DNA of 64,000 bases from Lindgomyces ingoldianus (lineage: Eukaryota; Ascomycota; Dothideomycetes; Pleosporales; Lindgomycetaceae), in assembly GCF_010093535.1 (NCBI RefSeq), contig NW_022985192.1, forward strand, positions 812,516 through 876,515, given 5' to 3'. The first letter of the stretch is position 1, and every line of letters begins with the position of its first letter. Both the position numbers and the translations under genes were made by a program. The notes beneath the pieces were generated by a model, which had not been told where the DNA came from, did not search any database, and saw nothing but the letters and a program-made list of their open reading frames with translations. Positions 37,200 to 49,220 of the stretch are shown piece after piece.

Positions 37200-40100
37200 A
37201 TAAATTCTTTAGCTCTTTTGCTTTCTTCTTATACAAAATGCTAATTATAAATAGGCTAAGAAGTAGCATATAGTAGCTTTACTATTTTATAATATTAATA
37301 TTATCTTGCCTACTAGCACTAATCTGCAGCTGTAGGCAGCAAAGGTTGTGTGTTGTAAAGAGTACTTCTATGCAGTTCTAGTCTAGAGTTGTAGTTAGGT
37401 CTTAGTAACTTTATATGCTTATTATTATAGCAGCACTACTAGTGCCTTTTCTTTTATTAAGTGTTATGTGTTAGCTAACTTCTAGGCTAATGCCTGCGCC
37501 TTATGCGTATAGTAGAGCTGTGGTCTGCATTATAACTACTATATATAAGAAGTGGTGGCTTTTTCTTCTTCTATATACTAGATAAATAAACTATCTTTTT
37601 TACATATCCTTCTTTTCTAATCTTGTAATAAGAAAAATAAGTGCGTATAATAAAAAAAATAAAAAAGATAGGCTTTATATAAAGGCGTTATTAGTCTAGT
37701 TAGTTTAGGGCATCTTTGCGCACAGAATCTAGCTAGTCTATAGATGCTTCTATCTAGACAAAGAGGTAGTTAGTTAGAACTAATAATTAAAAAGCCTAGT
37801 TTAGTGTTTTCTTTATACATACATCTACTAAGTTATTTTTACTATTAATCTACTTTATCTTAGTAATTTCCCTTTTCTTGTATAATTTATAAAGTAACAT
37901 AATGTTAATTATAAGTTACTTTTTACTAGTAGTGCCTAGCTTAATAAGGTAATTATATAGAAACTTTAAATTTATACAGATTACTACTAGAATTAGTAGC
38001 AGTTTAAGTGTTTATATAATTTACTATAAAGTTGTACTAAGTATAATTATATTATTAAACTTTTTAACTATTTTGTATAGTTTACTAGTAAGAACACTCC
38101 TAGTTACTCTTTTACACTTAGTAGAATTTTAGTGTATAATGTTGCCTAGTATTTTAAAGTAGTTACTTTACTTTGTACAGTTCTTATTACTTAATATAAT
38201 TAAGAATTCTAGCTATAAGCTAAGGTTTTTATTATTAGTAAATAATCTATTTATAAAGATAAACAGCTTTATATAATTAAGCTATAATAGTAAAAAGGTA
38301 AGACTATGCTTACTATTATCTATCTACTATTAAATTTATACATTAAGTGTGTTAATATTATTATGTAAAGAGTCTATAGTTTATGCAGTAATAAAAAGGT
38401 TAAATGCTGCCTTTAGTTAACATATAAATGCAATGTATACCCCTCTTGCATATTACTTAATATATTATTATGCAGCATCTTTGTCTTCTAGGTTAATTAT
38501 ATAAAAGTAGCTTACTTATTTCTTTTAAGTAAGAACTACTATATTATGTGTAAGTTTAATCCTTTTACTATTAAACTTAATAGGCTGCTTTTTTACTAGA
38601 ATAGTTTTACTCTTTATATAAAACTTTACTTTTTATAGTTTTTTCTTTTCTCTTTACACAAAATCTTTTGTTATAATGCTTAAAGTGTTGTCTATTTATA
38701 GGCTAGTAATACTAAAAGTGTGCTTTCCTTTATTAGTAATTAAAAAGTAAAAGTTATATAAAAAGATGTGCATGCGCAGCTTTTTTTTATAGTAGTTATA
38801 ATATGTCTTAAACTAATACAGTCCTAATTTAGCAGCTCTATACAAGAGTTGTACAACCTAGAGTATTATATTTAGTAGAAAGCTCTAGTGCATCTCCTTT
38901 AGTAGCTTTGTGTACAGTGTGCGCATAAGCTTATCTATTAATTAAATGTATACTTATGTAATATTACATAGTTTAAAATGCATTCTGTACATAGCTCTTA
39001 GGCTTACTTTTATAGCTAAAAGTAGTCTCTAGCTTATCCTCTAAATAGTTAGTAACTAGGTAAGAATTTCTCCCTTCTCTTTATCTAAGTAGCTAGTAAA
39101 CACTAGGCAGGATTTTTTATATAGTTAGGTTATTTTACCTTTTACTTTTTATATAAGGCAGAGGTTAAAAATCTAACCTTTATGCTTTATTAAGTTATAT
39201 GCTATAACCTTAAAAGTGCTATTAGTAATTAGGGTGTTTATCTCTATATAGTCTAATTCTTTAAATAGTTTTTTAAGTATAGTAATTACACTATTTATAT
39301 AAAGCTTAATAAATAAGGCTTAATTATTTTTCTTTTTCTAAGTTAGAAATACCTAGTCTAGACTTTATGCAGGTTTCCTTTACCTTTTACTTCTCTTAGT
39401 ATCTATATCTTCCCTTTGCACTAGTGCAGCATTGCTATCTTAAGAGGCTTAGTTTATAGTAGGCTCTAGTTCTGCCTTTGTAACATTTTTATAAAGCTGT
39501 TTTTTTTTTCTTTTTTTTAAAAGATCTTTTTATATAGAGATTAGTTTATCTAAGTTATTTATTATAAGTAAGTTATCTTTCTTCTTTTCTTTATAGTACA
39601 GTTTAACCTGCGTATATTAGAGCTTTAGTAGGCTATTTTTTCTCTTAATAATAATGTCTCTCTCTTTAATGCTCTTAATTTTATATAGGCTAGTCTAGCC
39701 TTTCTTCTCTCTCTATGCTATAATTTCTAAGCTAAGGGGGAGGTTAAGAACTTTATATATTATAAAGCTATTATAAGTGTTAATTACATAATTAATGTTT
39801 ACTTTTATATAGTCCTTTTAAAGTATTTTTATTACTTTTTATACAGCGCTTGCTTATGTAATAATGTTTAGTAATAGCAGAAAGTTTAAGTTAATTCTTA
39901 GGTATGCCCTAAAGACTAGCAGCGTAGGTACTAGACTGTGTAGGCTAGCTGTGTTGTTTAGAGCCTTAACTACTATCTGCAGAATAGCCTTATTATTTGT
40001 ACAGTTACCTAGCTTAGTCTTTAGGATGTTAAACACTTATTAAAGAGGTGTGTGTGCGCGCTTAACCTTTCTAACTGCCTAATATACTTCTATAAGCATC

Positions 40101-41100
40101 TACCTGCATAGAGCTTCTATAATCTTTGCATAAGCTTAAAAATTCTTTAAAGCAAAGTTTATACTAGAGTTATATATAATATAGTCTAGAGGTTCTTAAT
40201 AAGTGTTAATCTAGCATTTGCATAGTGCATTCTAAGTATCTTGTGCAGACATAGATTTTAGGAATATAGTAGCCTAAAATAATGTGTCTATATTAATAAC
40301 ATATAAGACATCTTTATTATTAATTTATATAACATTAATAATAACTTTATAGTTAAAGTAGGTGTTATTTTTAATTATAAACTTAAATCTTTATAGAGCT
40401 TAGTTATATAATTAGTAGAGGTAGCAGAACTTTTTAATCTCTTCTAGCACTGTAGCATTAATGTTGTAGCTAGCGCTAGTTAGCATCTTCTAGAGTCTCT
40501 TTATGCAGGGGTGTCTAAATTAGCAGTAGAGGCAGTAGAGTTCTAATTTAGTAAAAAAAAACATAGATTCTTTTTTACTAATATTAAAAAAAAAGTGTCT
40601 TTATTTTTATATAATAAGTATAGTAGTTTTATCTTTATGTACAATAACATTTAAAATGTTGTTAAAGTATACTCTAAGTTAGTTAGCATTTGCTAGTAAT
40701 AGCAGAAATAGTGTTAAAGTCTCTAAAATATAGTATATAACTAGACTAATTAGGTTCTAGATTTATATAGTACTAATTAATCTCTTTAGTGTCTAGCTTT
40801 TAAAGCTAATATCTATTTAGCTAAGTGTTTAATTAATTTCTATACATAGGTTTTCTTATATGTACACCTTAAGTTAAGACTTACTAATAGTAAAGATTTT
40901 TACTGCGCCTATGTTCTATAGTTTGCCTTAGTATACTATATAGTATTAGTTGTTAAGAATAAACTGCTTAGCATATTTCTTAGGTTTAATGCTATAGATG
41001 TCCTCTCCTGTTACATAGTATAGATAAGTAGTAAAAGTAAAGTAGTTAACAGCTTTCTTAGCATTTTTACTCTTTTATTTTATTTTTTTTATATTATATA
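37200..41100 (-). pseudogene. pol relic of copia I
   Basis: Antisense. RT motifs are clear at 38480-38960. To its right (about 39000-41100) should lie integrase and protease, recognised only by position and coding-like pattern. RNase H should lie left of 38400. RIP stops are throughout. Confidence 0.65.
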
Positions 41101-42450
41101 AATTATTTTTTTCTTTAAAGTAACCTTTAAAGTCTTAGATGTATAAGGTAATAGCTTTATATAATAAAGTTTTATTATAGAAATTTTTATATAAGGCAAC
41201 ATACTAGTTCTTTGCTTATGTATAGTTATTATAAAAGTAGTTTAATAACTAACATTCTTTCTTATAGCAGATAAAGCACTTCTTTATCTGTGTATAGTTA
41301 TCTTTAGATTATAGCCTAAACTTAAATAAAAATCTTCTATGTTGTTTTTTTCTATATAAAAGAAAGCTTTTTTCTTATTATGCAGACTTTTATTATGCAG
41401 AGTTATATTAGTAGTTTATGTAGTATACATTAAGTAGTTTCTAAAGGTATTAGTTTACTTTTTAGTCTATAGTAACTTAAAGTAATGCCTATAAGTTGCT
41501 AAATAAAGCTTTGCATAAGAGCTTAATAGTAAATATAGTATATTCTAGTTCTAGTTATCCTTAACAGGCTTGTATAATAGTAGTGTGTAGTAGAACATCT
41601 TTTTAGAATTTTATTTTTAGTGCTTTTTATATAAGTATAAGCTTGTTAATTATTATTTTAAAAACTTTATGTAAACTTTTATTAAAGTTTTTTTATTAGT
41701 ATTATATAAAAGTTATTATTATCTAGTCTGTCTAGTACTAGCTATAGTTTACATTAGTGTTAAAGTAAGTACTTAAGGTGTTGTACAAATGCTTCTAGTT
41801 ATGTCTAAGGCCTATATTATGCATATAGTACATATTTACCTAACTTTCTAGAATATCTAGAAAGATGTCTATGTACTAAGTTTCTTAAATATTTAGCTAT
41901 TAACATAAATTAATAAAAATTCTTATTTTATTTATAAAAATGTTATATAGTTAACTTATGTAGTTATTATTTTTTTTTATACTTTTTAGAATTATATAAT
42001 TTTATTTGCTAGAAGTTTTTCTTTAGTAGTTTCTCTTTAGGGTAGAAGTTTATACAGGTTGTAATGTAGTATAGATTGTGCAGGTGGTATTAGTAGTGCA
42101 TACACTACTGCAGGCGGTGGTGTGTACAATTAAGGGTGTGGAGCAGGCGTTAGGTAGGGTGGCATGTATTGTTTGTACAGTAATTAGTGTAGTGCTAGCT
42201 AAGGTGTAGGAGCAGGTAATGCTAGTATGTTTAGTGTTAATAGCAGCATTGTGTTTAGTCTGCTTCTATGCAGAGCTTTATATAGTAATAAAAGTTGCGT
42301 ACAAAGCTTTTTTAGTGCAATTGCCTTCTCTTATGCTATATTATACAGCTTCTAAGCTTAGGTACCTTTAGTGCCTAGCTGTAGTGTAATTCTCTTGTTC
42401 TTTAGCACTTATATAAGCTCTCTTTTAAACACGCAGCTAAGTGCTAAAAA
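41101..42450 (-). pseudogene. gag relic of copia I
   Basis: The zinc knuckle lies at about 41235-41290 (C-x2-C...C type), and the capsid-like part lies to its right up to a GC-richer stretch at 42050-42250. The exact start is not visible because ATG codons have become ATA. Confidence 0.55.
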
Positions 42451-42789
42451 GTCTTATAGTGTCTATTCTTTAAAATCCTTTATATATGTACTTAGAAAAG
42501 TAGCGCTTTTCTAAGTTATTATGTGTAAATTAGTAATTATATAACTTATATATAATTAAGTTTATAAGCTTATTAAAGCCTTTAACATATTAATCTTGTT
42601 ATTCTAGTACTCTAGGCTAGTCTTGTTTTATAGTGTTGCCTCTAATATCTCTATATTCTTTATAAGTTATTTATATAATAAGAATTATTTCTTATTCTTT
42701 TTATTATTACATAGAGTTGTTAGTTGCTAATAGGATTTTATTATAATAGTATAGTTAATTACTTTTCTAGTAAATTACACAGGTACTGC

Positions 42790-43147
42790 TGTTGTCTAGC
42801 TGCTAGGTTATGCAGCTTTAATAGCTTTAGTGTGCGCCTTACACTATCTCCTTCTTACTTTGTACAGTAGCAGAGCTTGCTGTACAATGTAAAGGATTAA
42901 TGTGCTATTGTCTAGCTACTAAGTTATGCAGCTTTAGTAGCTTTAGTGTATGTCTTACACTATCTCCTTTTTACTTTATACAGTAGCAGAGCTTGCTGTA
43001 TAATGCAAAGGATTAATCTACTATTTTAAAAAATAAGTAACTAAATAAAGTACCTTATAAAGTGTAGGTACTCTACTGTTACTTTTTTTAAAAGATAAGT
43101 AATAAAATAAAGTACCTTATAAAGTGTAAGTACTTTATTATTACTTT
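42790..43147. repeat. two tandem duplications in the 5' leader of copia I
   Basis: A 116-bp unit occurs twice (42790-42905 and 42906-43021, start ttgtctagctRct). A 62-bp unit then occurs twice (43022 to about 43147, core aataaagtaccttataaagtgtaRgtac). They lie between the 5' LTR and gag, where packaging or translation signals would be expected. Confidence 0.85.
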
Positions 43148-46100
43148 TACTAATTTATAGTTAATTAAATTAACTACTAATTAGTGTTAAATAGGCTCTA
43201 ACAGCTAGCTACTTATAGTATAAGCACTTAAGTAGTAAGAGTAAGAGTAGTGTACAGTGTGCATAGCGTACAAGGTAGGTAAGGTAAGGGCAACATGTTT
43301 CTAGTTCTATTGCTCTTGTCTTTCCTCTGTACAGAGGAAAAGGGGGATATCTAGATGTTCGCGCACAGAGGTTCGCGCACGAGCATCATGTGACATAGGT
43401 ACGTGATCCTGCTCGTGCGCGATCGCTCGTATCCAGGCCGCGACGCTGCTGCTGCGTACAGACATTTACTTTAGTTATTTTTTATATTTAAGTTATTTAG
43501 TTTATTTAAATTATTTAGTTTATTTAAGTTATTTAAGTTACTTAGTTTACTTAAGTTATTTACTTTATTTAGATTATTTAAATTATTTAGTTAGATTAGT
43601 TTATTTAGTTAAATTATTTTACTTAGTTTACTTAGTTTATCTAAATATAGTAGTCTAAGTAAAATAAGAAAAATAAAGTTAAAAGTGCTATAAATTTTAA
43701 ATAGCTAATTAAGACTTATGTTATACTTTTATACTATTTTTAGTAAATAGTAATTACTAGATTACTATAGTAATTACTATTACTATAGTAAACAGCAACC
43801 CTGCTATAGGTTAAGGTCTATTATATATCTATCCTTTGTTAGTTTCTTTAAAAAAAAAAAGCAAACTTCTTAGTTCTCTTCTCTTCTTTATTAAAGTAAT
43901 CTAGTCTTTAGCTAAGGGCGTTAGCCTGTTAATTTTATGCTTTTAGAATGTGCTTAATAATGCAGTTAAATTGCGCAAGCTCTATTACCTATCTTATGTG
44001 CATTAGTAAGAGTTTCTTTACTGTTAAGAATGCAACTAAATTTACATAGTTAGTTATAATGTAAAAGGGTTTTGCTATTCTATGCAGTTCTATAGCCTAT
44101 ACTCTTACAGCGTTTAGTATTGCTTTTAATTCTTTATTAGGTATGCTGTAGCCTGCTTTAGGTCCTAAAAACTTAGCAGAGTAGTACGCTACTAGGTGCC
44201 ACCTTCTGTCTTCCTGTTTCTAGTAGAGCGCGGCTCTACTAGCTTCTAAGGACGCATCTGTGTGGATCTTAGTATCTAATTATAAGTTATACATCCTTAG
44301 CACTAGTTTAGCTATTATAGCCTGCTTTAGTGCTATAAATGCTTTATTTATTTATAAGGTCTAAATAAACTTTGCTATTACCTATTTCTTTATAGTAGCA
44401 TTTATTAATAGTATAGCAATTTTTAAGTAGTTCTTAATTATTTGCCTAACATATTCTAATAGTCTAAGAAATCCTTTAACTTTTTTAACTATTATAGGTT
44501 CTAGCTACTTAAGTACCTTTTATACCTTAGCTAGGTTAATTTTTATTTCTTTACTATTAATTATAAATCCTAAGTATTTTGTCTTAGCAATATAAAATTT
44601 ACATTTAGAAAGCTGCAGGTAGAGTCTATACTTCTTTAGCTTTTCTAAAACTTTTTGTACTTTTTATACATAGTCTTCTAGGCTTTCTTTTAAATAGATA
44701 AGGACATTATCTAGGTATACTAGGGTAAAGACATTAAAATACAGGTTAAGAGCTGCGTTAATAATTTGCTAAAATATTACTAAGGTATTTATTAGGCTAC
44801 ACAGCATTACTAATAGTTTGTAAAGTCTTTACAAAGTTCTAAATGCTGTAAGCTACTTATTTTTCTTTTTTATCTTTATTTTATTAAATCTGTCTTATAC
44901 ATTAAACTTAGTAAAGTACTAGGTTCCTTTTAACTAGTTTATAATATCTTATATAATTAGTAAAGGGAACTAGTTTTAGATTATGTTGTTATTTAAGGTC
45001 TTATAATCCTAACAGACATAAATCTTTCTTTTTTTTTTTTTTGCAAAAACTACTGCTAAAGCAACTAGGCTGTGGCTTTCTTAAATATAGCCTTAGGCTA
45101 GCATCTAATTAATGTACTCTTATAAGGCCTCCTTCTGTGCCCTTATTAGGGGGCAGAGCTTATAGGTTTTTAGGTTATAGTTTTCTACTAGGTTAATTAC
45201 ATAATCTTAGAGCTAGTGTGGTAGTAGTTCTTCTAGGTCTTCTAGTGTCTTAAACATATCCCTATAATCTTTGTATTTAATAGAGATGCTACTTTTTTTC
45301 TAGATTCTAAAAATCTTAATCTAATCTACATTTTTATTAGCTTTAATTTTTTTATAAAAGACTTTCTTAAGTTTTTCTTTTATTATTCTTACTGCCTAAG
45401 CTTTTAGCTCTTAATAAGGGAATTTTTAGAGTTTTCTTTTTTTAGGGTAGTAACTGCTACCTTGCTTTACTTGTTTATAAACTAGGCATTAGTCTTTATA
45501 GCATGCTAACTAGGTTATACATGTGTAGTTGTTAGGATTTTTTATAGTTATTATTCTCTAGTTAATTACAAAGTTATGTGTTTTAAGCTAGTTATAGCCT
45601 AAAATTATATTATACTTGCCTTTTAATAAGAGTATGTTTATAGACCTTTAATTGCTTATGTTTAGAGTTTTAAAGTTTTTTTTATATATTTCTAGGTTAA
45701 TCTATTCTTTACTGTATTCTATAGAGGATGTGTTAGCTAAGGTTACTTTAAATAGGTCTGCCTTAATTTAAAACAGAATGCTTTAATGTTCTACCTAGTT
45801 TTTATTTATTACAGTAAAGGTGCATTTACTGTTTATAAAGGCTAGTCCTAACTGTTCTTTATACGTAAAGGTAGTAGTTAGGCTGTGTCCTGCCCCTTAT
45901 CCTACTGCAACTAGGGCTAATATGTTATAAAGAGCTTCTTTGTTTAAAAAAAAATAAAGATTAATGTTCTATAAGTTATTATTAAATTTATTTTTTTTCT
46001 TTATAAATTTAGTGTTTTTAGTTATAGTAGTTAGCTACTTTACACTTATAATCTTTAACTAGGTAATGTAATGTTAAATAGTGTTTCTTTCTTACTACCT

Positions 46101-46487
46101 TTTACTAAAAGTAGTAAAACTTATAGTTGTCTTATTCTTTGCATTTTGCCTACCTTTCTTGTTTATAGAGAGGGGCAGTTTAGCAGGTATAGCAATTTGT
46201 AGTTTTGTAGGCTAAGGCTGTCCCTTACTATAGGCATCTGTTATAGTTCTTTTCTTATATAGGCTACTAGCCTGCTTAGTGCTTTTTATCTTAGTGCTTA
46301 ACACAGTAACACTGTGTGCACTAGTACTAGAGGTATAGATAGTTATTAGGTCTATGTAAGGTATTAAGGGGGCTTTTCTAAGTTTACTAGGGGTATTCTT
46401 GCGTTTGTACTATCTGTATAGGGTGTTTTTTCTATTAGCAGTTGTTAGTGCTATAGGCGCTGTTTTTATAGAGTGTACACTAGCTAT

Positions 46488-46793
46488 TGTAACGATTCTC
46501 ATGAATCGTTCCATCTCGGGTCGCTCGGATCCTATCCGAAGGGTCTCCGTATCGGCTCCGACCCTGGTTCGACCCTGACTCGACTCTGCCCGGCCCCCTG
46601 CTGTTACCCCTATTCCCTCATGTATTTAGTCGCACCTCGCCCCGTAGCTAGCTCAGTAGTTTTCTGATATCCTACGTACAAGGCCTATAGGTGTCATTGG
46701 TATTCCCAGGTCTCTGAGTCCCCACGCACTCCCATATGCCTCTGAGTGGATTCATACCGCATTCGGACCCATTGTCTTGCCTGCGCCGCTACA
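46488..46793 (+). repeat. solo C LTR, 306 bp
   Basis: tgtaacgattctc...gcgccgctaca, with target duplication gctat (46483-46487 and 46794-46798). It is GC-rich and almost free of RIP changes, although it sits in strongly RIP-mutated F sequence. An open frame crossing its left end (46473-46667) is not a gene. Confidence 0.93.
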
Positions 46794-46798
46794 GCTAT

Positions 46799-48600
46799 AG
46801 CTTTGCTGCATTACTAAAGCCTTCTTGCTAATTACAAGGCTTAGGAGTAGTGTTTTAGGTTTTCTAGATGCTAGCTTTAGGACTTTAAACCTAGCAGGTC
46901 TGCCTAATCCTTCTAGTTTCTAGTCTTAGATTTAGACAAAAAACTACTATTATTCTTTGTTATTTATAATGTTATATTTAACTTTAGCTATCTATTATAT
47001 AATGTTAAATATAAGGTAGTTATTACTAATGTTTATCTAGTAAAGCATAACTATATAATAACTTAGGTAGTTGTGTTATTAACTGCACTTCTAGCACTTA
47101 CACTTTTAAAACTGTTTAAAGAGTTCTCTTACTAAAGTACTAAAGGTCTAGTCTTAGAAAGGGAACTATTTTTCTTCTTTTTAAACATTTATAATATATC
47201 CCTAGATCTAAGTCTTTTCTTTATATCCTTTAAAAATTATAAAGTCCTGTAACACTGTATTTAAGCTACTAAAGTTTTAAATAGCTACCTTCTAATACGC
47301 TTTAAGATAGCTATTTAAAGAATAGTTTTTTTTATATTACTAATAAAGTTTATTATTTAATTTTTTTTTAATATTTCCTTGTCTGTAAGGCTGTATTTAG
47401 TAGTAATAGCTTTTATTATTATAGTAGTATTTTTATTCTCCCTCTTTTAAAAGTCTAGGTAATTTTAGCAGAAATGTTCTACTTTTCTATAGTTTAGGTA
47501 GGCCTTGTCTTCTAGCTACTTTTATTATTTCTTTATTAAAGGTGGCCTATTATGTTCTAAAACTTAGCTTTTTTTTAAAAGAGAGCTCTGTGTATGCTTT
47601 ACATAACTAAGGTTTATAAGTTCTTTATTATATTATAAAAGCTTTTTCTTCTTAGAAATAAATTCTAGTCTTTAAAAAGTTTCTTTTTATTTTTTTTCTT
47701 TTTTACGCTTTTTATAATAGTTATTATAAGTTATTACTTACATAATAAAGTTTTTAAGAGTAGTTAGCTTATTACTATGCATAAATTTATCTTTTATTAT
47801 TTTACTTAGTTTGTTATAAAACATGCAATAGAGGGCTTTCTAGTCTATCTATCTATAGATAGCTAATTATTCTCTAAAGCGTGCTGTGTAGTTCTAGACT
47901 AGGCTACTACTCTGTTTTATAGTGTCTAACTTATTAGCTGTAATTTTCTTTTTATTTAGAGTTTTATAGATAGCTGTTAAGGCTTTTTTAAAGTTTTTAA
48001 CACTACTAAACACTTCTTCTGTTTTAGAGGTAAGTTTTATGCTGTTAGCCCTAAAGTCTATCTAGTTATCTATATAGAGTTAGAACTAGATTATAGGAGG
48101 TCCTTTTAGGTGTAATTTTATCTAGGATATTATTTCTATGTTAGTCTAAAATGCTTCTTTATTATATTACATGTAAAAGTAACATCTTATAAAGAATAAG
48201 TAAAGGTCCTTTAGTAACCTTTTAAAAGGCTTTAAGAAAGCTAACTTTAAAGTCTTCTTAGCTATAATACTTACTTTCTTAGTTAAAATATTTTATATCT
48301 TTGCTAGCTCTACTTATAGCTTATGTATTTAATAGGCGTAACTAGTAGCTTTTTAAAGGCTTATAAGTTTTAAAGAATTTTATAAATCTATTACTTTTTA
48401 GTAAAAGTCTATAACTTTTTATTAAAGGTTTATTAGTTTACTAATTTCTTTACTAATTTATTAAAGTTCTTTAATGTTATCTTTAATAATGTTAATTTAT
48501 TCTGCTAGAATAGCTTTACTTTAACTAGGAACTTCTATAGATTTTAATAGAGCTACATAAGCTATGTTAGAATTTAGGTTATGTTAAGAGGTATCTATAC
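46799..48600 (-). pseudogene. gag relic of F
   Basis: Antisense. A zinc-knuckle-like block near 47465-47520 reads YLNYRKVEHFCQNYLDF, where Cys codons have become Tyr. The capsid region follows to about 48600. A polypurine-like agagggggtag at 48606-48616 lies next to the leader. Confidence 0.65.
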
Positions 48601-48623
48601 TTTTTAGAGGGGGTAGTGTTTAA

Positions 48624-49215
48624 TGTTATAATTCTTGCTTTCTAGAAGCACTTAGGTCTTATAATATTCCTAGGGGGGGAAGTAGGATAGGTGGTAGAGG
48701 CCAACAGCAGGGTGTACAGTCCTGCGTGTAGGCTAATAGGCTACTAGAGGAGAGTAGAGTAACTAAATTATAGTTTGCCCTTAATGCAGCAGTAGAGAGG
48801 CTAGGTTAAACAGTCCTGTTAGACAAAGTTAGAGGTATATATAGTGCAAGATATATAATTAGTATTATAGCTCTTTAAAAAGCTAAATGCTACTTAGTTT
48901 ATATAAAAAATAAACTAAATATTAAACACGCCTCTTTAAAGTTATTTAAAGTAGAGATTATATACATGTACTAGAGGTGCTAAGGGGAGCAGGAGGAGTT
49001 TATAGGAGTCTGCTAAGGCAAGCTTCTATGAGCTCCCTTAAGCTCCCTAGACTTGTGGCCTGTTCTCCTATTAGACGACGCACTCCTCCATTACTGCAGG
49101 CAGCTGTGCTGCTTCCGTGTCCTCCGATTGGTCCATAAGCGAGCCCTGCCCCAATCCAGCTAGATTGTGGAGCACTGCCGGTGGAGTTACGCTGGTCCAA
49201 CCGTAGACCGTAACA
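48624..49215 (-). repeat. 5' LTR of F
   Basis: 592 bp. The inner start (tgttataattcttgc) is mutated. The outer 190 bp (49025-49215) is clean and GC-rich. An open minus frame at 49000-49200 inside the clean part is not a gene. Confidence 0.92.
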
Positions 49216-49220
49216 GTCGC

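Larger units (their letters stand above)
36271..43464 (-). mobile_element. Ty1/copia element I, 7,194 bp
   Basis: The two LTRs are 280 bp, with target duplication tttac (36266-36270 and 43465-43469). On the minus strand the gag zinc knuckle near 41235-41290 reads KCFICYKKECWLL. RT near 38480-38960 has YWFKTYYNYYKKKLRM and SLQIDNTLSI, the place of the DD-containing active-site motif of fungal copia RT, with D changed to N. Gag lies to the right of pol, so the right LTR is the 5' LTR. It is fully RIP-inactivated. Confidence 0.88.
35597..43803. mobile_element. hAT-like element H, about 1.0 kb, interrupted by copia I
   Basis: The left end is TAGGGTTGC (CAGGGTTGC after one RIP change) and the right end GCAACCCTG. 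An 8-bp target duplication ctataggt lies at 35589-35596 and 43804-43811. Without I it is about 1 kb, AT-rich and repetitive, with the same subterminal atagtaattactat motifs as the MITE at 14037. No transposase frame was seen, so it is non-autonomous. Confidence 0.88.
34400..46150 (-). pseudogene. pol relic of F, split by H
   Basis: Antisense pol. The protease region lies at about 45600-46100, and RT at about 44500-45200 with YLDNVLIY near 44695-44740. RNase H lies at about 44080-44300, and integrase is split between 43812-43950 and 34500-35588. The hAT-like element H lies between. One CTATAGGT copy must be removed to rejoin the two parts. It aligns block by block with B1 pol. Confidence 0.78.
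19676..49215 (-). mobile_element. Ty3/gypsy element F (composite, about 7.7 kb without insertions)
   Basis: The target duplication gtcgc (19671-19675 and 49216-49220) brackets two 592-bp LTRs; the left one is split by A2. Orientation is minus: 5' LTR 48624-49215, gag, protease, RT, RNase H, integrase, a 3' region with a plus-strand ORF, then the left LTR. Insertions: A2 in the left LTR, H (with I inside) in the integrase region, and a solo C LTR at 46488-46793. RT carries YLDNVLIY (D to N). Confidence 0.9.

Noticed and set aside
39854..40036. Minus-strand open frame of 60 codons in copia I
   Set aside because: It is a chance opening in degraded pol sequence with no motif.
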